From: Butyrivibrio sp. VCD2006
GTDB lineage: Bacteria; Bacillota; Clostridia; Lachnospirales; Lachnospiraceae
DNA length: 64,000 nucleotides
Assembly (NCBI RefSeq): GCF_000423925.1
Contig: NZ_AUIX01000002.1
Span: forward strand, 1-64,000
Direction of reading: 5' to 3'
Of this stretch, positions 16,931-26,861 are shown in pieces. How positions within the stretch are numbered: the stretch's first letter is position 1; every line of letters starts with the position of its first letter. Position numbers and translations under genes: made by a program. The notes beneath the pieces were generated by a model that searched no databases, was not told where the DNA came from, and worked only from the letters and a program-made list of their open reading frames with translations.

Positions 16931-18520
16931 ATGAAACGGCCTTTGTTTTCAATAGTTATTCCTGTTTATAATCGGGAGCAGTATATAGATAGAGCAGTAG
17001 AAAGTGTTATATGCCAGACATACGATGATTGGGAATTGATACTGGTAGATGATGGATCAACAGATTCATCGGCTGAATTATGTGATATTTATTCCAAGAG
17101 AGATAACCGAATTCGTGTATTACATGAGGATAATAGAGGCCCTGGTGCAGCTAGGAATTGTGGACTTAATGTTGCCAGTGGGGAGTATGTGCTGTTTTTA
17201 GACTCGGATGATTGGTATGAACTGAATTGTCTCAAAGAATGTGCTGATGTTATTAGAGATAGCAATCCGGATTTGATTACATTTTTTATGAGGGAACATA
17301 CTGAGAGAGAAGTGAGGATTAATAAACGTGCTCTAATGCCTTGGAGCTTTTCGGATATTGATAGGCAAGCATATCTTATGTCGAGGGATATATCGGTAGG
17401 AACGAGAGCGTGTAAAAGAAGTATTATTGAAGAAAACAGGGTTAGATTTCCGGAATGGACTACAGCAGAAGATGTTTGCTTTATGCTTCTTTGCTATGCT
17501 GTTTGTTCTTCGGTAATTCAGATAAAGAAGGCTTTTTATAATTATGATAAGAAGACACCGTTAAGTGCTACTAAACAAGGATTGAACGGGATAGAAAACC
17601 TCTTTTCAATTCCAGTTACTATATATTCCAAGTTTGAGGAAATGAATTGCATAGGAAGATTTAGGAATGGTCTTGCTAAATATTTTATGACAGAAGTGAA
17701 GCATGGTCTTATGATGGCTCAAAATGATGAGATTATTACTGACAAATTAAATATGTTATTCAAGGGGGAAACCCAGAGGTTGTTCCCTGGAATATATGAA
17801 AAAGTAGTGAGAAGATATCTTGTGTTTGGAAGTTATACACTAAGAAGTGCAGTACAGTCAATTGTTATAGATAATCGGAGTGTAAGTCATTATCAATTTC
17901 AGAGTGTTATATCTGCTATGCAAGATGGAAAGAGAGAGATTCCTTTCTGGTCCGATAATAACTACAGAAATGAAATGATAAAAAGGGAACTATCGGGGTG
18001 CTTCAGGGAAGAATTAGCTAGATGTAATTATGATTATCTGGTGATTGATTTTTTAGAAGAACGGTATGGAATGATAAGGATCGGGAATTACTGGTTGACG
18101 AATAGTGATGCCTGGAATGAGGGGAATTCATCGTTGGATTCAGAAATAATAGAATTATCAACGTTTGATAAGAATGTTTTTGTTCAATTTCTGGATAGCT
18201 GTAATTTGTTGATCGATTTTATAAATAAGACACAGACGATTGACAGAGTAATTCTTGTCGAGAATTACCTCATGGAATATAAAGGCGAATGGGGACAGGA
18301 AGAATGCTTTGATAATCAGCGAGAGATAAGGCAAATTAATAAAAAATTAAAGAGATGTTATGAACATTTTGAGAATAAACTTCCTAATATCAAAGTAATC
18401 AGACCACATGAAATGGGGGATTGCTTTTCTGATATAGGGTATAAACATGGATGTGTTCCAGCTCATTCTTGTGAATCTTGGGAGTCGTATATGGGCTACT
18501 TGATTTTTGAAAATGTGTGA
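16931..18520 (+). CDS. GT2 glycosyltransferase fused to a DUF6270-like domain
   Basis: 529 residues. Residues 1-~240 are a GT-A family 2 glycosyltransferase: SIVIPVYNREQYIDRAV, VDDGSTDSS near 42 and FLDSDDWYE near 92 (DxD-type metal site). The rest (~295-529) begins YLVFGSYTLRSAVQSI and ends with a conserved SDxxYKHGCxPAHSCESW segment, resembling the DUF6270/SGNH-like domain found in surface-glycan loci. It adjoins a close paralogue with the same two domains. GT2 proteins without membrane segments act in the cytoplasm on nucleotide sugars; the second domain may be an esterase or transferase. Confidence 0.82.
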   Translation: MKRPLFSIVIPVYNREQYIDRAVESVICQTYDDWELILVDDGSTDSSAELCDIYSKRDNRIRVLHEDNRGPGAARNCGLNVASGEYVLFLDSDDWYELNCLKECADVIRDSNPDLITFFMREHTEREVRINKRALMPWSFSDIDRQAYLMSRDISVGTRACKRSIIEENRVRFPEWTTAEDVCFMLLCYAVCSSVIQIKKAFYNYDKKTPLSATKQGLNGIENLFSIPVTIYSKFEEMNCIGRFRNGLAKYFMTEVKHGLMMAQNDEIITDKLNMLFKGETQRLFPGIYEKVVRRYLVFGSYTLRSAVQSIVIDNRSVSHYQFQSVISAMQDGKREIPFWSDNNYRNEMIKRELSGCFREELARCNYDYLVIDFLEERYGMIRIGNYWLTNSDAWNEGNSSLDSEIIELSTFDKNVFVQFLDSCNLLIDFINKTQTIDRVILVENYLMEYKGEWGQEECFDNQREIRQINKKLKRCYEHFENKLPNIKVIRPHEMGDCFSDIGYKHGCVPAHSCESWESYMGYLIFENV

Positions 18521-18541
18521 TGAATACATGATGGTGGAGAT

Positions 18542-20134
18542 ATGCCGTTATTTTCAATTATTATTCCTGTTTACAATAGAGAAAATTATATAGATAGAAG
18601 TGTAAATAGCATACTTGGTCAGGATTTTGATGATTGGGAATTGATAATTGTCGATGATGGATCAACTGACTCATCCCTGAAAAAATGTAAGCAATATGAG
18701 CATGAGGATGAGAACCATAGAATACATGTAATAGCTAAAGAGAATGAAGGACCTGGAGCAGCAAGGAATGTTGGACTTGAAAATGTAACAGGTGAATATG
18801 TATTATTTCTGGATTCGGATGATTGGTATGAAAGTAATTGTCTTTCAAAATGTGCCTTTGTGATAAAAAAGTGTAAACCGGATATTGTGAATTTTTTTAT
18901 GCGGGAATGGTACCATGGAACATCTAGGATTAATAAGCGATCATTACTTGTTAATAAGGATAGAAAAGACGATATTTATTATTTGATGCAGAGAGATATA
19001 TCTATCGGAACCAGAGCATGTAAAATGGACATAATCAGAAATAATAATATTAAATATCCTGAATGGAGAACATCTGAGGATATTGGATTTATGCAACTCT
19101 GTTATGCGGCAGCAGAAAGTGTGTATCAGCTACCGGAGGTATTTTATAACTATGACAAAGGGGTATTAGTCAGTGCAGCTAAGACTCACGGAACTGGTGA
19201 TAAACATCTTATTGATACACCATACAATATGAAGGGCGAGTTTGAAAAGATAAACAGATATAAGGAATTTAAGGACATATTGGCTAAATCATTTCTTACT
19301 CATATAAAATATACTTTTCCAAGAGAAAGAGATCGGATTCGAGAAGCTGAGTTGACAAAGATATACAAGTCAATTTGTGATGAATTGTATCCGGAGTTGT
19401 TTCCTGTGGTTACAGGAAAGTACTTGGTTTTTGGCAGCTATACTTTACGGAGTTCAGTTCAATCAATAATGCTAAATGCCATGCAAATAAGACACTTCCA
19501 GTTTGAAAGTATTATTTCAGCAATACAGAAAGAACAATTAAATATTAGTTTTGACACTAATAACTCTTATCGAAAAGAGATGGTATACAAAGAATTTGGT
19601 AGGGATTTTGTGAATCAAATTAAGGACGGTGAAAATGATTATCTGATAATAGATTTGTTAGAGGAGCGTAATGACCTGTTAACTAATGGAAAATGTTGGA
19701 TTACTAGAAGTGAAGCAGTATGTGAAGGACAATTAGAAATAGATGAATCATGGAGATGTATGAGCAGGGGTGAACTTTCTGTAAAAAAAGCATTTGAAAA
19801 AACTTGTAAAGAATTGGTTAATTTGATTGATGATAATTTTGATGGGAGGAAAATTATTATTGTTGAAAATTATCTAATGGAAAACAAGGGAGAATTTGGA
19901 CCGGAAACATTTTTTGAAGACAAGAATAGAATTAGAGAGATTAATACTATATTATCCGGATATTATTCTTTTTTGGAAAAGTCTTTAAAAAAGGCAAGAA
20001 TAATAAAACCGCATGCAGAGGGCTTGTGTTTTTCGGATGTCGACTATAGACATGGATGCCAACCTTGGCATTCATCAGAAGCTTGGGAATCAAGGGAGGG
20101 TGAAATGATATTAGATGTGTTATTAAGAGAATGA
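18542..20134 (+). CDS. GT2 glycosyltransferase fused to a DUF6270-like domain (paralogue)
   Basis: 530 residues, start set by GGTGGAG a few bases upstream. Same architecture and length as the preceding gene, with the same openings (SIIIPVYNRENYIDR, VDDGSTDSS, FLDSDDWYE) and the same C-terminal FGSYTLRSSVQSI to YRHGCQPWHSSEAW region. The pair looks like a tandem duplication that has since diverged substantially. A third relative lies at 41489. Two consecutive enzymes of this kind would add successive sugars or act on different acceptors. Confidence 0.82.
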   Translation: MPLFSIIIPVYNRENYIDRSVNSILGQDFDDWELIIVDDGSTDSSLKKCKQYEHEDENHRIHVIAKENEGPGAARNVGLENVTGEYVLFLDSDDWYESNCLSKCAFVIKKCKPDIVNFFMREWYHGTSRINKRSLLVNKDRKDDIYYLMQRDISIGTRACKMDIIRNNNIKYPEWRTSEDIGFMQLCYAAAESVYQLPEVFYNYDKGVLVSAAKTHGTGDKHLIDTPYNMKGEFEKINRYKEFKDILAKSFLTHIKYTFPRERDRIREAELTKIYKSICDELYPELFPVVTGKYLVFGSYTLRSSVQSIMLNAMQIRHFQFESIISAIQKEQLNISFDTNNSYRKEMVYKEFGRDFVNQIKDGENDYLIIDLLEERNDLLTNGKCWITRSEAVCEGQLEIDESWRCMSRGELSVKKAFEKTCKELVNLIDDNFDGRKIIIVENYLMENKGEFGPETFFEDKNRIREINTILSGYYSFLEKSLKKARIIKPHAEGLCFSDVDYRHGCQPWHSSEAWESREGEMILDVLLRE

Positions 20135-20229
20135 TTATTCATGTTTATATAATAAGGCATAATATGGCTGGAAAATAGAGCCAATAGCATAAGAAAGTTT
20201 GTATTATTGGTAAATCGGGGATTATTTTG

Positions 20230-21705
20230 ATGATATATAAGGACTATGGAAAAACAGGTAAAAAGGTCTCTGTCATAGGCTTTGGCACTTCCAGATTCAG
20301 ACCGGAGGATTATAACTCTGAAGAAGGAAGAGAAAAGCTTTGTAATCTCTTAGTGAAAGCAAATGATTTAGGAATAAATTATTTTGATACATGGGATGCA
20401 TATGGTGACGGTAAATGTGAGGAGATAATTGGACAAGCCTTTAAGCGAATGAAAAATGAGCATTTTATAGCTACTAAAACTCATGATTCATTTTTCGATG
20501 CAGATGATGTAAGGCGAAGAATTGATAGTTCACTCCAAAAAATGGGAGTAGAAAAGATTAATTTCTATCACATGTGGAGAATTCTTGATATGGATCAGTT
20601 TTATGCATATACGAGGAAAGGTGGTCCGTATGAAGGAGCAATGAAAGCAAAGGAAGAAGGACTCATTGATCATATATGTTTTTCGGCTCATTGTAGCGGA
20701 GAGGATATTGAGAAGATTGTATCTACAGGATATTTTGAAGGCGTATTGATGGGATACAACGTGATAAATTTTAAATACCGCGAAAAAGGGTTGATTGCAG
20801 CAGAAGAAAAGGGACTGGGAGTAGGAATCATGAATCCGCTTGGTGGCGGAGTGGTGCCGCAGAATCAAGAGTACTTTTCTTTTTTGAAGGAAAACGAAGA
20901 AGATGAAGTTACGGATTCTGCACTTCGTTTTTGTACTTCTCAGGAAGGTATTAGTGTTGTTCTATCAGGAATGACAAATGAAGAGGAGCTTCTGAGAAAT
21001 ATTGCTGCGGTTGATAATAGAGAAGTCTTTTCAAAAGATAGAATAGAAAGGATAAAGCTAAAAATAGGAGAAAAGCTCAATACTATATGTAACGGATGTA
21101 AGTACTGTAGAGGATGCCCAAAGGGGATAGAGCCGCATCATCTCATGTTTGCATTTAACAGCTATCTTCTGCATGATAACAACCCTAGATACTTTTTTGA
21201 GGAAATAGCAAGCTGGGAAGATGTACCGCATAAGACATATGACTGTATTGGGTGTGGGGCGTGCGAAAAGAAATGCAGCCAACACATAGAGATTAGGAAA
21301 AATATCGGGCTAATAAACAAAATGATTGAAAGGCGTCAAAGCAATATTAAAGCTGGACTGGAGAGATGCTTTGGTAATCGTGATGGAGAGACCATTGGTA
21401 TATATGCAGCAGGGCAGTATGCAAAGGAAATGTTGCGGAATTATGTTGAGATGAATGGAAGCATCGACTTTGATGTTTTCTTTTTTGACTCTAATCCCAA
21501 GGTAGTCGGAACAGATGCGGTATTACCGGGGAATATGGTTTATAGCGCAGATAAGATAGAAGAGAAAGGAATTACCAGATTAATTATTGCCAGTGAAAAA
21601 TATTATGATGAGATTTCCGGCAGGCTTAAATATCTTGAAGGAAAGGGTGTGACTTTTGTTAAGTACACTATCGGAGAACAATACAAAAAACCGGATTTAT
21701 TGTAA
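20230..21705 (+). CDS. Aldo/keto reductase-ferredoxin-Rossmann fusion
   Basis: 491 residues from ATG 20230 (GGGG 9 bases upstream; TTG 20227 also possible). Residues 1-~280 are an aldo/keto reductase barrel (GFGTSRFR, FDTWDAYGDG, KTHD, SAHCSG). A ferredoxin-like part with two cysteine sets follows: CNGCKYCRGCPKG near 287 and CIGCGACEKKCSQ near 338. Residues ~385-491 form the recurring Rossmann-like module (IGIYAAGQYAKEML, FFDSN, LIIASEKYYDEI). AKR plus 4Fe-4S proteins are known as a family of putative oxidoreductases; the extra C-terminal module is specific to this island's style. Probably reduces a sugar or keto intermediate. Confidence 0.82.
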   Translation: MIYKDYGKTGKKVSVIGFGTSRFRPEDYNSEEGREKLCNLLVKANDLGINYFDTWDAYGDGKCEEIIGQAFKRMKNEHFIATKTHDSFFDADDVRRRIDSSLQKMGVEKINFYHMWRILDMDQFYAYTRKGGPYEGAMKAKEEGLIDHICFSAHCSGEDIEKIVSTGYFEGVLMGYNVINFKYREKGLIAAEEKGLGVGIMNPLGGGVVPQNQEYFSFLKENEEDEVTDSALRFCTSQEGISVVLSGMTNEEELLRNIAAVDNREVFSKDRIERIKLKIGEKLNTICNGCKYCRGCPKGIEPHHLMFAFNSYLLHDNNPRYFFEEIASWEDVPHKTYDCIGCGACEKKCSQHIEIRKNIGLINKMIERRQSNIKAGLERCFGNRDGETIGIYAAGQYAKEMLRNYVEMNGSIDFDVFFFDSNPKVVGTDAVLPGNMVYSADKIEEKGITRLIIASEKYYDEISGRLKYLEGKGVTFVKYTIGEQYKKPDLL

Positions 21706-21732
21706 ACAAGAATCAACTCAATTGGTGAGAAT

Positions 21733-22794
21733 ATGATTAGTGAGAATAAACCTTTAGTTAGCATAATGATACCAAACTACAATTACTCCAGGTATCTGGA
21801 TCAGTGCATAAAAAGTGCACTTGATCAGACATATGAGAATCTGGAGATTGTCATTCTTGATAATACATCCACGGATGATTCGGTGAAGATTGCTGCTAAA
21901 TATCTCAGTGATAAACGAGTGAGGGTATGCAGGAATCAGTTTAATATTTTATCTAGAAGCTACAATGTTCTTTCTAAGCTTCTTACAAATGGAAAATACA
22001 GGATGATGCTATGCTCAGATGATTTTATCTATCCTCATTTTGTTGAGCAGGCGGTGGAAATAATGGAGAAATATCCTAATGTAGGCTATGTTCACGGCGA
22101 GAAGGATTTTATAACTGAAGATGGTAAGCTTCAGTACTGGGATCCGTTTTATAAATGTAGTTTTGTTGCGCCTGGATTAAATACCATGCCGGTTTATATG
22201 GTGACTACGGTAGCACACCCAAGTCAGGGGATATTCCGGAGTTCTTCCTTCTTTGAAATCAGGGGATATGATAAAGAAATAGATCACATGAATGGTGATA
22301 AAACTTTATGGTTTTATCTCTCAGAGGTTTCTGATGCTGCGTATATCAAGGAGAAGTGTTGTGGAATAAGACTTGGTAGCGAGACGCAGACTTTTATAAC
22401 ACAGCGCAATTTTCAGCATCCGATTCTGTGTCATTTAACAATAAAAGATTTTGTTAAATACGCAAAAGAAAAGGGCTATCCACAAGTTTATAATCGAGAA
22501 AATGAAGCAATGTTGAGACTTGCAGATGAGTTCGTGGGATATGCTATAGGAATGCTTGCTGAAAAGGATTTTGCTCTGGCAAGAGATTATCTGATATATG
22601 CAAAGATAGTAAGCAGGGAGATATGTAAAAGTGAGAAATATATTATTTCAAATAATATGTTGGCAACAGAGGTAGTTGACAAGGAGGTGTTGGCTAAACT
22701 GGTCACGCCTCCTGAAAAGAAGAAGAGAGGGTATGAGCCTCCTGAAGGATATACTGAACTTGTCAAGGGGATTGATTATGGACAAACATGTTAG
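21733..22794 (+). CDS. GT2 family glycosyltransferase
   Basis: 353 residues. GT-A fold opening SIMIPNYNYSRYLDQCI, LDNTSTDDS near 51 and LCSDDF near 97 as the likely metal site. The DDGS and DxD motifs are altered (DNTS, SDD) but of the normal GT2 kind. The C-terminal region is helical with no recognised domain. GTGAG precedes the ATG. The next gene starts 17 bases inside its 3' end, indicating a tightly packed operon. Confidence 0.8.
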   Translation: MISENKPLVSIMIPNYNYSRYLDQCIKSALDQTYENLEIVILDNTSTDDSVKIAAKYLSDKRVRVCRNQFNILSRSYNVLSKLLTNGKYRMMLCSDDFIYPHFVEQAVEIMEKYPNVGYVHGEKDFITEDGKLQYWDPFYKCSFVAPGLNTMPVYMVTTVAHPSQGIFRSSSFFEIRGYDKEIDHMNGDKTLWFYLSEVSDAAYIKEKCCGIRLGSETQTFITQRNFQHPILCHLTIKDFVKYAKEKGYPQVYNRENEAMLRLADEFVGYAIGMLAEKDFALARDYLIYAKIVSREICKSEKYIISNNMLATEVVDKEVLAKLVTPPEKKKRGYEPPEGYTELVKGIDYGQTC

Positions 22795-23773
22795 AATACA
22801 AGTTTTTATACCAACAAGAAATAACGTCAATCTTATCGAAGAAACTTTAAACAGTATATGGAACCAGGACTATCCCAGAGAAGATATTTATGTAACAATT
22901 ACGGATTTTGGGTCAACAGATGGCACATATGAAAAGCTATTGGAATATGATTCGTATCATTTGGGAATTTATCAGGATAATACAACAACTAATCCCAGAA
23001 TAATGATAGAAAAGATGGCCAGAAACAAATATATATATCCAGAGGGATGGTATACCTTTCAGATTGTTCTTTATCCTGGCGATATTTTATACCCAAATTA
23101 TATGAAGGTGTGTTCAAAGGCGTTTATAGATAATCAGGCATTGAAGCCGGAGAGCCTAATATGTGAAGTTGATAAGATTGATGGTGATGGGAACATTATC
23201 CACCAACCTGCACTTTTTGATGAAGATAGAATTATTGATGGTAATGAAGAATTAAAAGGATATGTTGATAGGGGATTTCAGCATCAGATTCAATGTATGG
23301 GTTATCTTTTTTATCGAGGGCTCGTCAGAGAGGTTGGGCAGGTAAATGAACAGAGATGGTGGAATAAATGGGCAAGACTTGGCTATGAGAAGATGACATT
23401 ATATATACATGAACCGTTGGCGTTACAGAGATGTGTGAAATATGATGACGAATTGGAGGAAATTCTACTCAGGTGGGAATGGATGATAACGATCATCCGT
23501 ACAAAAGAGGCAAAGTTTGGGCATTTTCAAGACGAATCATTTTATAGAGATTCAAGGAAAAATATTGCGCAATATGCTATCTGGAGGAGTTTTTTACTTG
23601 TACAAGAAGGCAAAATGAAGGATGCTGAGGATTGCTTTTTGATTTCTGGTGTTCTTGATTCAAATATTGAAGAAGAGGATATATACAAAGAAATGGGTAT
23701 ATATTTGAAAAGTCTTTCAAAACATAGTGAGACTTTTATCAGTGGTTATTTCGATGAACATGGATGGAATTAG
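22778..23773 (+). CDS. GT2-like glycosyltransferase with altered active-site motif
   Basis: 331 residues from ATG 22778, chosen because AAGGGG lies 7 bases upstream. Opens VFIPTRNNVNLIEETLNSIWNQ and has FGSTDGTYE in the nucleotide-binding position, but where GT2 enzymes have DxD it reads LYPGDILYP. A single Asp may still bind metal, or the protein may act in a complex with a neighbour. Overlaps the previous gene by 17 bases. Call is by fold resemblance; activity uncertain. Confidence 0.68.
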   Translation: MDKHVRIQVFIPTRNNVNLIEETLNSIWNQDYPREDIYVTITDFGSTDGTYEKLLEYDSYHLGIYQDNTTTNPRIMIEKMARNKYIYPEGWYTFQIVLYPGDILYPNYMKVCSKAFIDNQALKPESLICEVDKIDGDGNIIHQPALFDEDRIIDGNEELKGYVDRGFQHQIQCMGYLFYRGLVREVGQVNEQRWWNKWARLGYEKMTLYIHEPLALQRCVKYDDELEEILLRWEWMITIIRTKEAKFGHFQDESFYRDSRKNIAQYAIWRSFLLVQEGKMKDAEDCFLISGVLDSNIEEEDIYKEMGIYLKSLSKHSETFISGYFDEHGWN

Positions 23774-23790
23774 TGTATAAGAGGAAAGAT

Positions 23791-25491
23791 ATGGGAATAC
23801 AAAATGCTCTGAGGTTATTTGATTCAGAAGAATATGATATGGCAATGAAAGAGTTTATAACCTCTTTTGAAGATTCCGAATCAGAAGAAGTTAAGGCTAT
23901 GATTTCTGATATTATTAAAGAAAACTTTGTCTGCCCTAATCTTGATGAATTTAAAGCCGGTTATAATGATAACGTCAAGTATATGGAACACAAAGGATAT
24001 TTACACGGATTAACTGCGCCTATCTTTGAAAAACTAGTACTGCGTATGATTCCTGTTTCAGATGAGAAATATTATGTATGGGATGATAGAACGAATGAGT
24101 TCTGTGGAAAAGGGGCAGTAGATTTAGATGAATTGAGAGATTTGACACATAAGAGATTTTTTGATTCGGTTCTTATGGATGGCTATTCAGATGGCAGAGA
24201 AGTGTTTGCTGAATTATGTGAAAATGATTACATGCATAGGTATTTAGTGCTTGATAATGAGATGTCTGTACTAGAGTTTTTTTCATTTATTACGATTCCT
24301 CAAATAATTGAAAAATATGTTGGAGAAATCCATGTTTTTGTGTCGAAAGACGAACTAAAAGCGTATTTGATGGAAACAGGAAACTATCTTCCCAGAACGG
24401 TATATTGTAAAAATGGATATGACTACGATGATATGCTGAAGGAAGTTCATGATGCTCGTCTTAAGCTTGAGAAGAAGAACAAACCTTATTTATCTATATG
24501 TATTCCTACAAAAGATAGAGGCAAAGAAGCTCTTGAGAATGTGAAAGTACTTCAGAGGCTGCCATATGATGAAGAAATAGAGATTGTTATTTCAAATAAT
24601 GGTTCAACAGGAGAGATGGAGTTCTATGAACAGATACAGAATGAAGCGGAGCATGACAGCAGAGTTTCATATGGGGAGTTTCCGGCAAGTGAATTTAGCT
24701 ATAGCATAGGACAGGTGCTTTACATTAGTAAAGGTGAATTTTTTGTGTTGCTGTCGGATGAAGATAGATTAAAGACAGAGGAAATAGGTAATGCACTACA
24801 GTTTATATATGAAAATGAAAAGAAGGGAGCCATATTGTTTCGCCTGGAGGATAGAAATGGTGAAATACTCTATGACGATTATAATACGACAAATGATGTA
24901 TTCGATAGTATACTATCAGCATTTTCAGTGAATTATGTCACGGGTATATGTTATAGTGCTGCAGCGATCATGGATAATGATATGGCATTTAAAATATGGG
25001 ATAAGTATTCATTCAAAAATTGTTATTTTACATCTTATGCTCATAATGTGTTGTTTGCGTATGCAGTAAGAAATAGACATATGGCTGGTGGAGGACCGGT
25101 TCTTTTCAAGAAAGAAAAAGAAACGAAAAGCGCACGCTATGAGGATAATAAACATAATCTTACGTATTTACAATTGGATACGCGGCTTGATCATTTGGAT
25201 GCGCAGATTGATATTGTCTTTGACCTTCAACTTTCAGTAGATCAGACTATAGGGATGATTGTTGAACTTCAGGAAAGGGTATATAAATTGATGTATGGTG
25301 CTTATTATTTGCATAGGGAAGACATGAATGAGATAAGCAGTTGGAAAGATTGTTGCGGAAAAATATATAGGCATAATGTTAAAATGTGGGATAAATCAAA
25401 ATTAAGGAAAATATGTCAAGGAGATATGCATAACAGAATTACAGAAGTTCTTAAAAAATATTATAATATTCATTTGCATGATTTTGACTGA
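23791..25491 (+). CDS. GT2-like domain protein with unknown N-terminal half
   Basis: 566 residues from ATG 23791 (GAGGAAAG just upstream); an ATG at 23764 would add nine residues and overlap the previous gene. Residues 1-~225 are mixed helical and acidic and not recognised. Residues ~230-430 resemble a GT2 catalytic domain: YLSICIPTKDRGKEAL, SNNGSTGEME and LLSDEDRL as likely metal site. The C-terminal ~130 residues are helical. Last gene of the first forward run, before a strong terminator. Probably transfers a sugar; the N-terminal half may bind an acceptor. Confidence 0.65.
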   Translation: MGIQNALRLFDSEEYDMAMKEFITSFEDSESEEVKAMISDIIKENFVCPNLDEFKAGYNDNVKYMEHKGYLHGLTAPIFEKLVLRMIPVSDEKYYVWDDRTNEFCGKGAVDLDELRDLTHKRFFDSVLMDGYSDGREVFAELCENDYMHRYLVLDNEMSVLEFFSFITIPQIIEKYVGEIHVFVSKDELKAYLMETGNYLPRTVYCKNGYDYDDMLKEVHDARLKLEKKNKPYLSICIPTKDRGKEALENVKVLQRLPYDEEIEIVISNNGSTGEMEFYEQIQNEAEHDSRVSYGEFPASEFSYSIGQVLYISKGEFFVLLSDEDRLKTEEIGNALQFIYENEKKGAILFRLEDRNGEILYDDYNTTNDVFDSILSAFSVNYVTGICYSAAAIMDNDMAFKIWDKYSFKNCYFTSYAHNVLFAYAVRNRHMAGGGPVLFKKEKETKSARYEDNKHNLTYLQLDTRLDHLDAQIDIVFDLQLSVDQTIGMIVELQERVYKLMYGAYYLHREDMNEISSWKDCCGKIYRHNVKMWDKSKLRKICQGDMHNRITEVLKKYYNIHLHDFD

Positions 25492-25544
25492 TGAATAAGG
25501 ATATTGTGATATTGAATTTGTGAATCAATTATTTCCGGCTATTA

Positions 25545-25580
25545 AAAACCGGCACATGCCATTTTGCATGTGCCGGTTTT
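25545..25580. terminator. Bidirectional intrinsic terminator
   Basis: A perfect 15-bp stem (AAAACCGGCACATGC 25545-25559 and GCATGTGCCGGTTTT 25566-25580) with a 6-base loop. It separates the end of the first glycan run from the convergent secreted-protein gene and would serve both strands. Confidence 0.88.
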
Positions 25581-25663
25581 GGTCTCATAAGATGTGCATC
25601 ATCTTGCGAACTTAGATGCTTCCATAATATGTTTTAAAGTCTTAATCATACAATTCGTGTCTA

Positions 25664-26773
25664 TTAAAACTCTCCATAGTACGTCTTGCTATTATCAGTA
25701 ATCTTGACAGATTTTACATACTTTTTAATTTCTGCGTGAGCTGCAGTCTTCTGCTCATCGGTCAAATTAGTATAATCATACCCAAACGCAGTAGCCAAAT
25801 CTGCCATCTTAATAACTGCAACAATATCCTTATAGTCACCTTCAGTCGCGGTTTTTACATTTGCTGCTGTAACTGTCTTGCCATTTACAATGCATCCTTC
25901 AGGATTGCCATCCATTTTTGTTCCGTTTGCTTTGTAAACATAAATATCATCGCCGCCCCAGAGAACGCCTAAATCCAAAGCATCTTTAACACCTTCAAGA
26001 GTAAACTTTACAGATACTTTAGGCGGGTTTTTAACTGTGAGGGTTCCATCACTAACTGTTGCCCATGTTGAGTTATCAAGTGCTGTGTTTATCGCACCTG
26101 TTAATGTAAACTGAAACTCATCAAATTTTGCATTCGCTTTTGGTACCCACTCATACTTATCAGTGTTCCATTTAGCCTCATACTGATCAGCTCCGGACAA
26201 AAGTATGTTCTTTGATGTTCCTGTTGCTGCATTAAGGACAAATTCCCTATCATTAGTTGACTTCAGACCAAGATAAAGAGCTTTGTCATCATTATCTTCA
26301 GTAGTGAAGTCTGCTGAATCTGCTAATGTTGTCAATGCAAGACCATTTGTGGCAGCTTCAACAGTTGTTGCAATTCCGATCTCAACAGGAATAGAACTCT
26401 TATTTGTAATCTTTACAGGATCACTTTCGTTACTGATAGTTGCTTTTCCTCCAGTGGTCTTAGCTGCATTCAAGAAAACAACACCTGTTGCAGTACCGGT
26501 TACTTCGGTACCATCATAACTCTTTGTTGCTGATACCAATCCCTGCGGATCAACTTTGTAATTGAATAGATTAGTAAGATTAGTGGGAACAGTAACCTTC
26601 ATTACGTTCTTATCTACAAAAGCCTCAGAACCGGTACCGGTTATAGTCTTACCTGTTGTATCATTAGCAGTAATATCACTTTCAGTTGAAGTTTCTGATG
26701 CAAATGCAGTAATACTGCTACCAAATACCATTGTTACTGCCATTGTGAAAGCAATTAATTTCTTATAGTTCAT
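25664..26773 (-). CDS. Secreted surface protein with FNYxVDPxGL domain
   Basis: 369 residues. A typical signal peptide (basic MNYKK, hydrophobic core, cut near AFA-SE) is followed by a Ser/Thr/Asp-rich linker. A beta-rich domain starts near residue 60 with VTVPTNLTNLFNYKVDPQGLV and contains VKITNKSSIPVEIGI near 125. The same domain is in the protein at 44492-46681 (FNYIVDPLGLVYATK, KIVNQSNVPVKIKI). No LPXTG or membrane anchor at the end. Composition (many Thr, Ala, Asn, Lys; no Cys) fits a fibre or surface-layer-like protein. AGGAGG precedes the ATG. Probably co-transcribed with the membrane protein upstream. Function unknown; it may be a target of the flanking glycan genes. Confidence 0.72.
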   Translation of the reverse strand: MNYKKLIAFTMAVTMVFGSSITAFASETSTESDITANDTTGKTITGTGSEAFVDKNVMKVTVPTNLTNLFNYKVDPQGLVSATKSYDGTEVTGTATGVVFLNAAKTTGGKATISNESDPVKITNKSSIPVEIGIATTVEAATNGLALTTLADSADFTTEDNDDKALYLGLKSTNDREFVLNAATGTSKNILLSGADQYEAKWNTDKYEWVPKANAKFDEFQFTLTGAINTALDNSTWATVSDGTLTVKNPPKVSVKFTLEGVKDALDLGVLWGGDDIYVYKANGTKMDGNPEGCIVNGKTVTAANVKTATEGDYKDIVAVIKMADLATAFGYDYTNLTDEQKTAAHAEIKKYVKSVKITDNSKTYYGEF

Positions 26774-26861
26774 AAAAATTTCCTCCTTGAATTTTGCTTA
26801 TTAATAATCATCATCCCTGATGATCAAAGAAACCTTAGTTAATAAATAACATTTGCTTCTG

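Noticed and set aside
4563..25491. RiPP (modified peptide) cluster
   Set aside because: Four radical SAM genes are present in the island but no short precursor, leader peptidase or peptide exporter was found.
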